Below are positions 23,724-32,996 of a DNA stretch of 64,000 bases, in pieces. A model generated the notes under the pieces. The model saw only the letters and a list, made by a program, of their open reading frames with translations, was not told the DNA's origin and ran no database searches. Made by a program: the position numbers and the translations under genes. Source of the stretch: CAYFVU01 sp964346645 (lineage in GTDB: Bacteria > Spirochaetota > Spirochaetia > DSM-16054 > Sediminispirochaetaceae); contig CAYFVU010000004.1 of NCBI GenBank assembly GCA_964346645.1, positions 9,830-73,829 on the forward strand. Direction: 5' to 3'. Every line of letters begins with the position of its first letter. Positions within the stretch are counted from its first letter, which is position 1.

Positions 23724-26201
23724 CTATTGAATTCTTTCGTAGTCTCCGGAAATCCTTGCCCGCAGCAACTCGGGAATACCCGGAGAACAGACGGACAACT
23801 CCCGCGACGACAGCAGCTCAATCTCTACCTTGTCTCCGGCCGTCTCTATGCTCTCACGATCAAATGAGAAACCTCGCGGCAACTCGAACACGAAAGTTCG
23901 CCGTTTCTCCGACAGCATCATCTCACGCCTCTTCGAGAAGCGCAGCTCAACCCCTTCGCCATCAGCTGCCCTGTTCAACCGAAACCCCATGAGGTTTCTT
24001 CTTTCAGGAGAAAATAGACGATGTCCATCGTCCTCACCGTACTCGATTTCAACTAAGCCTTCCGCCGAAGCACTCACCGATCCACCTTTGTCGGCTTTTT
24101 CTCCTCTATGAGGGGGATTACAGAGGATCCTGAGAGGATCGAAGATAGCCGTCTCGAGACGCCCAATTCGATCGGACGTGAATACGAACGACCCCGTACG
24201 CAGGAGATACCTCGGATACCCGTCCATCTCAAGCTGAAAAACAGACCTCACTCCACCTTCTCTCAGCCCTCTCAACAGAGGATCGTACCATGTACTTCCT
24301 TCAGGCAGATATACTTCTCTCTCGAGCTGCCTCTCTTCGATCGCCGGTATAACCAAGATACTTGGTCCGAAGAGGTACACACCTCCGTCATATCCCATTG
24401 CCGTATCTTTCGGGTATTCAAGCTCGAGACTTCGCTCCATCGGTTTACCGGTAAGCGAGGCTTCAACCGCCACCCTGTAGATCTCCGGCATGAAACGATA
24501 GTGCTCATATATCGAATTACGTATCTGCGGAAACACCTCCTCATACGTCCATGCCTCAGTTGGTATCCCTGCCGGATTCCACGAGTGGAGTACGAATCTC
24601 GGTTGAAAAACCGCCGATTCGCACCATCTCAAGAGGAGCTCACGAGTCGGCATGCCTCCGGAGAAGCCGCCTACATCGTGACCGTAATAGGGGATCCCGC
24701 TTAGTCCTAGATTCAATCCCATATCTACATTGTAGCGGAGAGAGGCAAAATCAGAGACGTTGTCCCCCGTCCATGTTCTCGAAAAGCGTTGTATACCAGC
24801 CCCACCGGCTCTAGTAATGATCCATGGCCGTGTATCCGGCTTCATCTCGAGAAGTGCCTCCCACGCGGCCTTGACCATGAGGTAGGATAAAAGAATGCGT
24901 CTATGAAAGATCGGAAGTCTCGGATCCTCCAATTCGAACTCGTTATTATCGTTCCATATACCGTCTACACCGTAATCTATAAATCGATTCTTCAGCTGCC
25001 TCTTCCATTCTTCTACCGCCTCATCGTTGGAGAAATCATATAGGGAGGCCTCTTCTCCCCAATAGTATTCGAGATACGGCTTGCCTCCCTCATCCTGTAT
25101 AAAAAACCCCTTGCTCGCATACTCCTCATACCACGGATGACTCCTGAGAAAACCCGGCTTGATATTACACGCAATGTGGTAGCCTCTTTGCCGAATAGTA
25201 GATATGAACTGCCGTGGGTTCGTGAATTTGTCTGTATTCCACACAAAAGTGTAGCGCTTCCCGTTTGCATGTTTTACATACCCAGATGAGAGGTAGATAC
25301 CCTCACATGGGAGCTCTTCCGACTCCACCCGAGCGAAGAACTCCTCTATTCTCTTCTCCGCATCATCGGACTCTGCGTAGTTCATCGAAGAGCCGAAGAA
25401 ACCGAATGTAAAGACCGGCGGCACATTAGGCCTGCCGGTCAACCATGTGTATCTCTCGAGAATATCCGTGTACGTTTCTCCGGTAAATAGAATATAGCGA
25501 AACGGCGGAGTCTCCAAAGTAATATAGAAGTAGAAGTTACTCTCGACCCCCAGATCTATTTCTCCGACCGCAGGATTCGGTATGAAAATACCAGAGACTG
25601 CACACGTACGAGGATTACGTTTGATAAAGAAGGGAACGGACTTGTAGAGCGGATCCGAATACCCGGCATCGTAACTGAGCGCATCCCTATTGAACATCTT
25701 ATAGCGACGCTTCTCCTTTCGCAAACTTCCCGTTTTGTCACCCATTCCGTAGAATCTGTCGTCCGTATCCAGGCGGAAGTTGAACTTGCCCGCCGCATCC
25801 TGCCCACCGCTGCTCAGGATTCGAATGGGATGTTTCGGCAGTACTGTGTTCCTATCGCCTATTTCTCCACCATGAACGAGCACGTTGTCCCTGTATACAG
25901 CCACAACCCCCTCCGTCATCGAGACGGAAATACGATCCCTTCCACAGGGAATATATAACACCCCTGTGGTTAGTTCGGGTTCACCGAACCCCTCCTCTCC
26001 ATCATTCGACGGCTCTGCGGCATAGAGACACTTCGAGGCCCTCTCCATCTTCGGAAGAGTAGGGAACTCCGCGAACTCATAGCTGAACTCATATACGCCG
26101 TCTCTCCATCTTCGTATAACTAAAGCTCCATCGCCCGAGACCAGGGTCACGCTATTCGGGTCATATGTGTTTAATTTGAATGTGTCTAAGTTTCGTTTCA
26201 C
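23724..26201 (-). CDS. Glycoside hydrolase family 31 (alpha-glucosidase/xylosidase type)
   Basis: 825 residues from a GTG start. N-terminal beta-sandwich (YGMGDKTGSL), then a TIM barrel with the nucleophile Asp418 in GIWNDNNEFE and the acid/base Asp480 in RTWTGDN, followed by SGIPYYGHDVGGFSGGMPTRELLLRW and a C-terminal beta domain. GH31 enzymes cleave alpha-glucosides, alpha-xylosides or sulfoquinovosides. No signal peptide is visible, so it acts in the cytosol on material imported by the adjacent ABC permeases (2-base gap to the permease). The WNDNNE variant and neighbouring oxidoreductase suggest an unusual alpha-glycoside rather than maltose (inference). Confidence 0.92.
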   Translation of the reverse strand: MKRNLDTFKLNTYDPNSVTLVSGDGALVIRRWRDGVYEFSYEFAEFPTLPKMERASKCLYAAEPSNDGEEGFGEPELTTGVLYIPCGRDRISVSMTEGVVAVYRDNVLVHGGEIGDRNTVLPKHPIRILSSGGQDAAGKFNFRLDTDDRFYGMGDKTGSLRKEKRRYKMFNRDALSYDAGYSDPLYKSVPFFIKRNPRTCAVSGIFIPNPAVGEIDLGVESNFYFYITLETPPFRYILFTGETYTDILERYTWLTGRPNVPPVFTFGFFGSSMNYAESDDAEKRIEEFFARVESEELPCEGIYLSSGYVKHANGKRYTFVWNTDKFTNPRQFISTIRQRGYHIACNIKPGFLRSHPWYEEYASKGFFIQDEGGKPYLEYYWGEEASLYDFSNDEAVEEWKRQLKNRFIDYGVDGIWNDNNEFELEDPRLPIFHRRILLSYLMVKAAWEALLEMKPDTRPWIITRAGGAGIQRFSRTWTGDNVSDFASLRYNVDMGLNLGLSGIPYYGHDVGGFSGGMPTRELLLRWCESAVFQPRFVLHSWNPAGIPTEAWTYEEVFPQIRNSIYEHYRFMPEIYRVAVEASLTGKPMERSLELEYPKDTAMGYDGGVYLFGPSILVIPAIEERQLEREVYLPEGSTWYDPLLRGLREGGVRSVFQLEMDGYPRYLLRTGSFVFTSDRIGRLETAIFDPLRILCNPPHRGEKADKGGSVSASAEGLVEIEYGEDDGHRLFSPERRNLMGFRLNRAADGEGVELRFSKRREMMLSEKRRTFVFELPRGFSFDRESIETAGDKVEIELLSSRELSVCSPGIPELLRARISGDYERIQ

Positions 26202-26203
26202 GA

Positions 26204-27019
26204 TTAGTATTTTACTCCTCCTGAGGTAAGACCTTTAATAAAATATCGCTGAAACAACAGAAAGACGAAGACCATCGGGATGATGGCAATAACCGTCATC
26301 GATAGCAGACTGGCCCAATGGATATCGTACTGGCCGACAAAATTCGAAAGTGCCAGTTGGAGAGTATACTTTTTCTGCTTACTGATAACGATAAAGGGCC
26401 AGAGAAAATCGTTCCAGCGCCACATAAAGGAGAAGATGGTGATGGTGGCGACGATCGGTTTGGCCAAAGGGAAGATAATGCTGCGAAAAATAAACCACTC
26501 CCCGCCTCCGTCTATTCGTGCCGACTCTATAAGCGAATTGGGTATAGTGAGCATGTATTGCCGTGCGAGGAAGACCCCCGTAGGAGTAGCCGCAGGTGGG
26601 ATGATGATACCCCAAAGCGTGTTGAGCAAACCTATGTTTTTCTCGAGGATAAAGATCGGCACCATAATGACCTGAAGCGGTACCATCAGCGTGGCTATCA
26701 TAATATAGAATATGGTGTCTCTTCCTTTGAAGTAATATTTACTCAGAGCATAACCCGCCATTGTATTGATCATTACCGTAATACCTGTAGACACAACGGC
26801 AACGAATACCGAATTTCGAAAGTAGAGAAAGAAGTCACCCGAGCGAAATGCCTCTATGTAGTTGCGAATGGTAGGTTCTTCTGGAAGAATGGTAAGGGGA
26901 TACTGAAAAAGCTCAGACTGTGTCTTGAACGAGCTCAGGATAACCCACAAGACGGGAAAGAAGAAAACCACGGTAAAAAAGAGGTAGAGGACGTACTTGT
27001 AAATAGGAACCTTATTCAT
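26204..27019 (-). CDS. Carbohydrate ABC transporter permease (MalG family)
   Basis: 271 residues with six hydrophobic segments and the EAA loop SLIESARIDGGGEWFIFRSIIFPLAKPIVAT typical of MalG/MsmG permeases. GAGGAG lies before the ATG. Overlaps the other permease by 8 bases and the GH31 gene follows after 2 bases. The ATPase is not encoded here, so a shared MsmK-type ATPase elsewhere is expected. Confidence 0.93.
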   Translation of the reverse strand: MNKVPIYKYVLYLFFTVVFFFPVLWVILSSFKTQSELFQYPLTILPEEPTIRNYIEAFRSGDFFLYFRNSVFVAVVSTGITVMINTMAGYALSKYYFKGRDTIFYIMIATLMVPLQVIMVPIFILEKNIGLLNTLWGIIIPPAATPTGVFLARQYMLTIPNSLIESARIDGGGEWFIFRSIIFPLAKPIVATITIFSFMWRWNDFLWPFIVISKQKKYTLQLALSNFVGQYDIHWASLLSMTVIAIIPMVFVFLLFQRYFIKGLTSGGVKY

Positions 27020-27908
27020 TGCTGTACTCCTCTTTGTTCAGGCGGAATTGAAACATGGTAAAAAGACCGATGACGATGAGGAGCATTATGGCGATCGCGG
27101 AGGCATAGCCCATTCGATCCTCTTCGAATGCAATCTGATATATATTCTGCACTAAGAATTTGGTCGCGCTGCCAGGCCCTCCTTTGGTCAGTACATAGAT
27201 CAATTCGAAGGCCTTGAAGGCGCGTATGGTTGCAAGGACGATAACCACGAGCATAGTGGGCCGAATAAGAGGGAGCTTTATCTTGAAAAAGACTTGCAGA
27301 CTCGAAGCTCCGTCTATCTCCGCTTGGTCGAAGAGATCTTCCGGAATAGCCTGTAGGCCGCCGATGAACATCACCATATAGAAGCCGGTGAAAGCCCACA
27401 CGGAGATGAATATGAGACTCGCATTGGCCATAAACGCGGTAGTGAGCCATCTCACCGGCTCGCCTCCGCTTATCTTTATTAGAAAGTTTACGATACCAAG
27501 CTCATCTCCAAGGATCCACCTCCATGAAATACCGACGATAATGAGGCTGAGCATAGTGGGGAGATAAAAAATACCCCGGAAAAAGCCGACTCCCGGATCG
27601 TTCTCCACGGTGAGCAGGGCCAAGCCGAGCGACGAGATTGTCAACAGAGGAACCACGAAGGCAACATAACGAATGGTGTTCCAAAATGTCTTCCAGAAAT
27701 GCTCATCCTGAAGCAGTGCAACGAAGTTCTTGAATCCCACGAAGCTGTGTTCACCGAGCATGCTCCATTCGTAGAACGCCATACGCAGCCCCATTATCGC
27801 GGGAATAATGATGAAGATACCGAAGATGAGTAAATTCGGTGTAAGAAAGAGCATTGGGGCAAGTATTTGCTCAAAGGACCCTTTCAGTTTTTTCCTTTTC
27901 CGTAGCAC
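27012..27908 (-). CDS. Carbohydrate ABC transporter permease (MalF/UgpA family)
   Basis: 298 residues from a GTG preceded by GGAGG. Six hydrophobic segments and an EAA loop LFDQAEIDGASSLQVFFKIKLPLIRPTMLV. Partner of the MalG-type permease. A terminator-like hairpin separates it from the binding-protein gene. Confidence 0.93.
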   Translation of the reverse strand: MLRKRKKLKGSFEQILAPMLFLTPNLLIFGIFIIIPAIMGLRMAFYEWSMLGEHSFVGFKNFVALLQDEHFWKTFWNTIRYVAFVVPLLTISSLGLALLTVENDPGVGFFRGIFYLPTMLSLIIVGISWRWILGDELGIVNFLIKISGGEPVRWLTTAFMANASLIFISVWAFTGFYMVMFIGGLQAIPEDLFDQAEIDGASSLQVFFKIKLPLIRPTMLVVIVLATIRAFKAFELIYVLTKGGPGSATKFLVQNIYQIAFEEDRMGYASAIAIMLLIVIGLFTMFQFRLNKEEYSNE

Positions 27909-27937
27909 ATTTTCCTCCGCGAGTTTTGATGGGTTTA

Positions 27938-27980
27938 AATAAAAGGCCGCAGCCCTTGTACGGGACGAGGAACTGCGGCC
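27938..27980 (-). terminator. Intra-operon attenuator between binding protein and MalF-type permease
   Basis: Minus strand: GGCCGCAG (27980-27973) pairs with CTGCGGCC (27952-27945), with an inner CCC-GGG stem, followed by TTTTATTT. Same position and logic as the hairpin after the other binding-protein gene in this window. Confidence 0.8.
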
Positions 27981-27998
27981 GAACGGTCATAGATCCGT

Positions 27999-29279
27999 TT
28001 AGAAGAACGTATTGCCCCTCTCGTGAATATTCTCCGCTGTCTCTTCGGCAGGTTGATTTCCCAGGAGCATCTCAACGATCTGCTCTCTTATGTAGGAGTA
28101 GATCTTGTTGAGCTCTGGGCTCTTCCAATCTTCGGCGGTAATCGCCGGTGTTACAGCCAGGTCGGCGGCCATCGCCTGAAAATCTTTCGTGCGGGAGGAA
28201 TACTGTATGTTGGTGTCGGTGCGCGCCGAAAGGTTAAAGGTGTTCTTGCAGTACATGGCATTGTGCTCTTTGTCGGAGAAGTGCAGCATGAGGTCGATCG
28301 CAGCCTCTTGATGCTTTGCTCCCTTGAAGGTACCGATAAACTTGCCTCCGGCGACACTCGAACGTATCTTCCGCTTCGGCATCCGAACAGCAGCCCACTC
28401 GAAGTCTTCGACATCGCGCGCATAGGCGTTGATTACCCAGGAACCGCCTATGTGAGAGGCAACGAGTCCCGCCTTGAACATCTCCTGCGGATTCTCCGAC
28501 CCCATCCAAATGGAGGGGGGAACGAGACCGTCGTCGTGCAATCTCTTGAAGAACTTCAGAGCATCGAGGTCTTCCGGGGTACCGAAATTCATCGCCGTCT
28601 CGTCTTCATTGAGAAAGCGACCGCCCGCCTCGTAGAGGAGCGTGGACCATCGGTGGGGGCTGAAGTCATACCCGAGTGCATAATCGAGATTCTCGTTTTC
28701 TGCAATGACCTTATTCATTGCGTCGTACCACTCCTCCCATGTCCAATCCTTAGAGAGCTCCCGCACGTCGATACCCGCATTCTCGTAGTAGTCGACATTG
28801 ACCACCATGCCGTTAGCCGTCGCCTCTGTGGGAAGAGCGATAACGTCTCCAGAGGGGTGAGTTGCAAAGGCTATCGATGCATCGTTGAATCCTGACAGCA
28901 CTTGGTCTAAGTTGTCTACCTTTCCATTCAAGGGCTGCAGCTGATCGACAAACATTGCAATGTGGTTGTTGGTTACACGTGCGAGATCGGGTGGCTCGCC
29001 GCCGGCTATCATCAGCTTCAACCTCTTCTCGTATTCCTCGAAGGGTATCAACTGCAGGTCGATACTGACATTCGGATGTGCATCGAGATAATCCTGAACC
29101 GTATTCTTGAAGACCTCCGATTCGTTTGCATCGTTGAACCAGAGCACCGACAGGGACACCTCTTCTGCTTCTCCGCCCTCGGCTTCTCCGGCTCCTTCCT
29201 GCTCCTGTTTACCTCCTGCCCATACGGGAAGAAGCAGGACTACCGCCAGAAATAATGTGAGGATAGCTTTTTTCCTCAT
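27999..29279 (-). CDS. Extracellular solute-binding protein family 1 (sugar)
   Basis: 426 residues; AGGAGG before the ATG. Signal peptide MRKKAILTLFLAVVLLLPVWA followed by GGKQEQEG, the same spirochaete-like processing region as the other binding protein, and a Glu/Gly-rich spacer. Type II binding fold: SVLWFNDANESEVFKNTVQDYLDAHPNVSIDLQ, AGGEPPDLARV, GLVASHIGGSWVINAY. It binds the oligosaccharide hydrolysed by the GH31 enzyme. Promoter TTGACG-N18-TACAAT is bracketed by two operators. Confidence 0.93.
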   Translation of the reverse strand: MRKKAILTLFLAVVLLLPVWAGGKQEQEGAGEAEGGEAEEVSLSVLWFNDANESEVFKNTVQDYLDAHPNVSIDLQLIPFEEYEKRLKLMIAGGEPPDLARVTNNHIAMFVDQLQPLNGKVDNLDQVLSGFNDASIAFATHPSGDVIALPTEATANGMVVNVDYYENAGIDVRELSKDWTWEEWYDAMNKVIAENENLDYALGYDFSPHRWSTLLYEAGGRFLNEDETAMNFGTPEDLDALKFFKRLHDDGLVPPSIWMGSENPQEMFKAGLVASHIGGSWVINAYARDVEDFEWAAVRMPKRKIRSSVAGGKFIGTFKGAKHQEAAIDLMLHFSDKEHNAMYCKNTFNLSARTDTNIQYSSRTKDFQAMAADLAVTPAITAEDWKSPELNKIYSYIREQIVEMLLGNQPAEETAENIHERGNTFF

Positions 29280-29289
29280 TTCAACCTCC

Positions 29290-29307
29290 TATTGAATCGA
29301 TTTGATT
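29290..29307. promoter_or_regulatory. LacI-type operator at the start point of the GH31 operon
   Basis: TTGAATCGATTTGA core, an imperfect copy of the perfect dyad at 29346-29363. It lies just downstream of the -10 box of the minus-strand promoter, between it and the AGGAGG of the binding protein. Confidence 0.6.
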
Positions 29308-29309
29308 AA

Positions 29310-29339
29310 ATTGTACATCCGTTTCTCCTGATACGTCAA
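29310..29339 (-). promoter_or_regulatory. Sigma-70 promoter of the GH31 operon
   Basis: Minus strand TTGACG (29339-29334), 18-base spacer, TACAAT (29315-29310). Operators lie on both sides, the classic arrangement for tight LacI repression. Confidence 0.75.
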
Positions 29340-29345
29340 GCATAA

Positions 29346-29363
29346 AATCAAATCGATTTGATT
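29346..29363. promoter_or_regulatory. Perfect 18-bp palindromic LacI operator
   Basis: AATCAAATCGATTTGATT is a perfect dyad between the divergent GH31 operon and LacI gene. It sits upstream of the -35 of one promoter and about 30 bases upstream of the other. Confidence 0.8.
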
Positions 29364-29383
29364 GCCGCTATGAAAAGTTTTGT

Positions 29384-29401
29384 GTATATGGTATGATATA
29401 C
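29384..29401 (+). promoter_or_regulatory. Extended -10 promoter of the LacI gene
   Basis: TGG-TATGAT: the -10 box (29392-29397) ends 7 bases before the ATG at 29405. It lies in a second inverted repeat, GTATAT-N6-ATATAC (29384-29401). No Shine-Dalgarno is present, so the transcript is probably leaderless. Confidence 0.6.
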
Positions 29402-29404
29402 ATT

Positions 29405-30397
29405 ATGGTTAAAATAACCGACGTTGCACGCGAGGCGGGAGTCTCCCCCTCTACTGTGAGCCACGTGTTGAATGGAAACCGTCCGATCAGCGCACATACC
29501 AAGCAGCTCGTAAATGCGGCAATAGACAAGCTCGGCTACACCCCCAATGCGCATGCGAAGGCACTGAAAAGCCGAAAGAGCGGAATCATCGGATTCGTGG
29601 CAAGCAACATTACCGAGCTCTTCGTCACGCAGATCATTCGCGGCGTCGAATCTGTGGCAACTCCCCGCGGAAGTCATCTCGTTTTCACCTCCAGTGCCGA
29701 GTTCGATTACAATCTCGCCGAAACCCTCGATTTTCTCAAGGGTCGAAACCTCGATGGAATCATCGTGTCTTACGGCATATCACAGAAGGACAACGCGGAA
29801 GATCTCCCCTCCCTCCCCTTTCCCCTCGTTACCATCAACCGCTTCTTGACTCGCAGTATGCCATGTATTCTTCCAGATAATCTGAACGGAGGAATAAGAG
29901 CCGCTGAACACCTCATTGAAATAGGGGCTGAGAGATTCGCGATGATCGCAGGCCCACGGAACCGACGCGCGAGCACGGAGCGTCTCGAGGGATTCAAGAA
30001 TACATTGGAACGGCAGGGGAAAGAGCTCGATGAAAGCCGCATCCGCTACGGGGATTTCACTTACCGGGCCGGCTACGATGCCATGCGGGACATGCTTCAA
30101 CAGAGTCCCGATTTCGATGGACTCTTCTGTGCAAATGACCACATCGCCGCCGGCGCGATCCATGCGGCTGAGAACACAGGCATTAGGGTTCCACAGGACA
30201 TAGCGATCCTCGGATTCGACAACAGAGAATTCACCGCCTTCTGGCCCACTCCCATATCGACTTTTTCACAACCGTTAGAAGAGATGGGGCGGCAAAGTGC
30301 AAAACACCTCTTCGACCTCATAGAGGGCCGGAGCGTACCTCCGACTACGTGGCTTCATAGTACGCTTATTGTCCGCAGATCCACCCACGTTCTCTGA
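29405..30397 (+). CDS. LacI-family regulator of the GH31 operon
   Basis: 330 residues from ATG 29405 (MVKITDVAREAGVSPSTVSHVLNGNRPIS). The longer frame from 29393 begins inside the promoter. Hinge YTPNAHAKALKSRKS; effector domain ends TTWLHSTLIVRRSTHVL. Divergent from the GH31 operon, with a perfect operator between them. It converges on the Gfo/Idh gene (2-base gap). Confidence 0.93.
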   Translation: MVKITDVAREAGVSPSTVSHVLNGNRPISAHTKQLVNAAIDKLGYTPNAHAKALKSRKSGIIGFVASNITELFVTQIIRGVESVATPRGSHLVFTSSAEFDYNLAETLDFLKGRNLDGIIVSYGISQKDNAEDLPSLPFPLVTINRFLTRSMPCILPDNLNGGIRAAEHLIEIGAERFAMIAGPRNRRASTERLEGFKNTLERQGKELDESRIRYGDFTYRAGYDAMRDMLQQSPDFDGLFCANDHIAAGAIHAAENTGIRVPQDIAILGFDNREFTAFWPTPISTFSQPLEEMGRQSAKHLFDLIEGRSVPPTTWLHSTLIVRRSTHVL

Positions 30398-30399
30398 GC

Positions 30400-31437
30400 T
30401 CAACTCACAAGACCCGCCGACCGGTAGATGCGCCGAATGAGGGAAACGGACTTTTTTCCTTCCTCTCCGTCGACCTCCGGTGACCTACCCTCCTCTAAGG
30501 CGCTGCAGATCTCCTCATACTGACGCAGGTGAGCAGTATACCCGATGTCCATCGGGTCGTGCGTGCCGCCCCCCTCTTCCGCTCCCCCGGTGCCGTAACG
30601 CTCCCGAATCCGCAGGTCTTCATCCGAAGGGCGGAGGAACTCCCACTTTGCGAGACGATGTTCCTCCAGCGCGACGGTGCCGCCGCTTCCGGTTATCTCG
30701 ACACTCTTCAAACTACCGGGATATGCAGCGGTAGTACCCGCAAGCAGCCCGTATGCCCCGCTTTCGAAGCGGATCAGCACTGCCGCCGTGTCCTCGACCT
30801 CTATTCCCTCGTGCCCCCTGCAGGCGGCGAGCGCCTGCAGCTCTCGGACGGCTCCCATGTACCATTGCATCAGATCGACTACGTGAATAGACTGGTTCAT
30901 CAGAGCGCCTCCTCCATCAAGACGCCATGTTCCCTTCCACGTACTGGAGCTGTAGTAGTCCTGATCCCGATACCAGAGCACCCGGCCTATGGCCATAGTA
31001 AGGGCACCGAAGCGCCCTGCCTCGATCGCCTCTTTTATGCGCCGAGCGGCAGGATGATAGCGGTTTTGGAATACTGTCGCTACCGACACGCCGTGTTGCT
31101 TCGCCGTATCTATGATGCGGTCGCAGCGCTCCTCGGTAATTTCCAGAGGCTTTTCTATGACCAGGTGTTTGCCCTTCTTCGACGCCGCTATGGCCGGTTC
31201 GAGATGAGCACCAGAGGGGCTGCAGATCGAGACGACATCGATAGCATCGTCGTCGAGAAGTTCCTCGAGCTCTCTATAACGGCGGATGTCGAACTGTTCG
31301 GCAAATTGCGCTCCCTTCTCCTCGTTGGTCGAGTAACAGGCGAGAAGGCGACCGCCGTCTAAACGGCGAATCGCCTCCGCGTGTATCTTCGCTACTGCTC
31401 CGGTGCCTATGATACCGAAGCCGAATGTCCGTGCCAT
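30400..31437 (-). CDS. Gfo/Idh/MocA-family oxidoreductase
   Basis: 345 residues. NAD motif GIIGTGAVAKIHAEA, catalytic-site lysine in IEKPLEI, and the substrate domain segment TWRLDGGGALMNQSIHVVDLMQWYMG. AGGGGC precedes the ATG. Fourth gene of a HAD / LarA-like / 6-phosphogluconate dehydrogenase / Gfo operon; probably oxidises a sugar or cyclitol to feed the sugar-acid steps. Not inositol 2-dehydrogenase: it lacks the SRDPEPPP signature. Confidence 0.85.
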   Translation of the reverse strand: MARTFGFGIIGTGAVAKIHAEAIRRLDGGRLLACYSTNEEKGAQFAEQFDIRRYRELEELLDDDAIDVVSICSPSGAHLEPAIAASKKGKHLVIEKPLEITEERCDRIIDTAKQHGVSVATVFQNRYHPAARRIKEAIEAGRFGALTMAIGRVLWYRDQDYYSSSTWKGTWRLDGGGALMNQSIHVVDLMQWYMGAVRELQALAACRGHEGIEVEDTAAVLIRFESGAYGLLAGTTAAYPGSLKSVEITGSGGTVALEEHRLAKWEFLRPSDEDLRIRERYGTGGAEEGGGTHDPMDIGYTAHLRQYEEICSALEEGRSPEVDGEEGKKSVSLIRRIYRSAGLVS

Positions 31438-31461
31438 ATTTAGCCCCTGCCGCTCTCGCAG

Positions 31462-32922
31462 CTACGCGTTATAGGTCCCGGAGGAGACGTCGTCCATTCC
31501 CTCACCGGTCCAGTTGGTGTGGAAAAACTCGCCCCGAGGCTTGTCGACCCGCTCGTAGGTGTGGGCACCGAAGTAGTCCCGCTGGGCCTGCAGCAGGTTG
31601 GCCGGCAGCCTCCCGTTGCGGTAGCCGTCGTAGAAGCTCAGCGCCGTGGCGTGGGCCGGGACGGGAATTCCCATCTCCACCGCCTTGGCCACGACCCTGC
31701 GCCAGGATGCCTGAGCTCGGTCGATTATGTCCTTGAAGTAGTCGTCGAGCAAAAGATTCGAAAGGTCGGGGCTTCGGTCGAAAGCCTCTTTTATCTTGCC
31801 GAGGAATACGCTGCGTATGATGCAGCCGCCCCGCCACATGAGGGCGATGCCGCCGTAGTTCAGGTTCCAGTCGTAGGTGGCCGCGGCTTGGCGCATCAGC
31901 ATGAAGCCCTGTGCGTAGGAGACGAGCTTGGAGGCGAAGAGGGCGTTGCGCAGATCCTCTATAAAGGCCTTCTTGTCCCCGTCGAACTTCGACTCCGGAC
32001 CGTCGAGCTTCTTCGATGCGGCCACGCGCTCGTCCTTCAGCGCCGAGAGGAAGCGGGAGTACACCGCCTCGCCGATGAGGGTGATCGGGATACCCATCTC
32101 GAGGGAGTTGATGGCGGTCCACTTGCCGGTTCCCTTCTGGCCTGCGGTGTCGAGGATCTTCTCCACCAGGGGCTCTCCGTCTTCGTCCTTGAATTTGAGG
32201 ATGTGTGAGGTGATCTCGATGAGGTAGCTGTCGAGCTCGCCCTCGTTCCACTCGGCGAATATGTCGCCCATCTCATCCGGACTCAGACCGAGCCCCTCCT
32301 TCATCAGGTGATAGGCCTCGCAGATGAGCTGTATGTCTCCGTACTCGATGCCGTTGTGCACCATCTTTACGTAGTGACCGGCGCCGTTCTCTCCGACCCA
32401 GTCGGCGCAGGGCTCCCCGTCGTCGGTCTTCGCCGCAACAGCCTGAAAGATGTCCTTTACCAGCGGCCAGGCTTCGGGGCTTCCGCCGGGCATCATCGAG
32501 GGTCCGTGACGGGCTCCCTCCTCGCCGCCGGAGACGCCGGTGCCGATGTAGAGCAGCCCCTTATCCTCGAGATACTTCGTGCGGCGCATCGTGTCGGGGA
32601 AGTGGGAGTTTCCCCCGTCCATGATGAGGTCGCCCTTCTCGAGGTGCGGCAGCAGCATTTCGATGAACTTGTCCACCACTTCGCCCGCCTTGACCATCAG
32701 CATGATCTTGCGCGGTTTCTGGAGACTGTCGACGAACTCCTCCACACTCCTCGTGCCGATTATCGTCTCACGGCCCTTCGCCGCGTTCTCCATAAACGAA
32801 TCGACCTTCGAGACGGTGCGGTTGAAGACCGCCACCGAATAGCCCTTGTCGTTCATGTTGAGCACGAGATTCTGGCCCATGATCGCCAAACCGATCAGTC
32901 CTATATCGGCCTTTTTTTCCAT
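31462..32922 (-). CDS. gnd: 6-Phosphogluconate dehydrogenase, decarboxylating
   Basis: 486 residues, normal length for the long family form. GLAIMGQNLVLNMNDKGYSVAVFNRT (NADP domain), MLMVKAG, GTGVSGGEEGARHGPSMMPGG and catalytic Lys in GAGHYVKMVHNGIEYGDIQLI, C-terminal tail HTNWTG. Converts 6-phosphogluconate to ribulose 5-phosphate. AGGAGG before the ATG. Its placement next to a LarA-like epimerase suggests use in aldonic acid catabolism as well as in the pentose phosphate pathway. Confidence 0.96.
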   Translation of the reverse strand: MEKKADIGLIGLAIMGQNLVLNMNDKGYSVAVFNRTVSKVDSFMENAAKGRETIIGTRSVEEFVDSLQKPRKIMLMVKAGEVVDKFIEMLLPHLEKGDLIMDGGNSHFPDTMRRTKYLEDKGLLYIGTGVSGGEEGARHGPSMMPGGSPEAWPLVKDIFQAVAAKTDDGEPCADWVGENGAGHYVKMVHNGIEYGDIQLICEAYHLMKEGLGLSPDEMGDIFAEWNEGELDSYLIEITSHILKFKDEDGEPLVEKILDTAGQKGTGKWTAINSLEMGIPITLIGEAVYSRFLSALKDERVAASKKLDGPESKFDGDKKAFIEDLRNALFASKLVSYAQGFMLMRQAAATYDWNLNYGGIALMWRGGCIIRSVFLGKIKEAFDRSPDLSNLLLDDYFKDIIDRAQASWRRVVAKAVEMGIPVPAHATALSFYDGYRNGRLPANLLQAQRDYFGAHTYERVDKPRGEFFHTNWTGEGMDDVSSGTYNA

Positions 32923-32996
32923 CTTTTTTTCCTCCTCAGTGTGTAATGCATCCGCGGCCCAGGAGGGCAGCGGTTCTTCTTCGCTGCAGCACAGAA

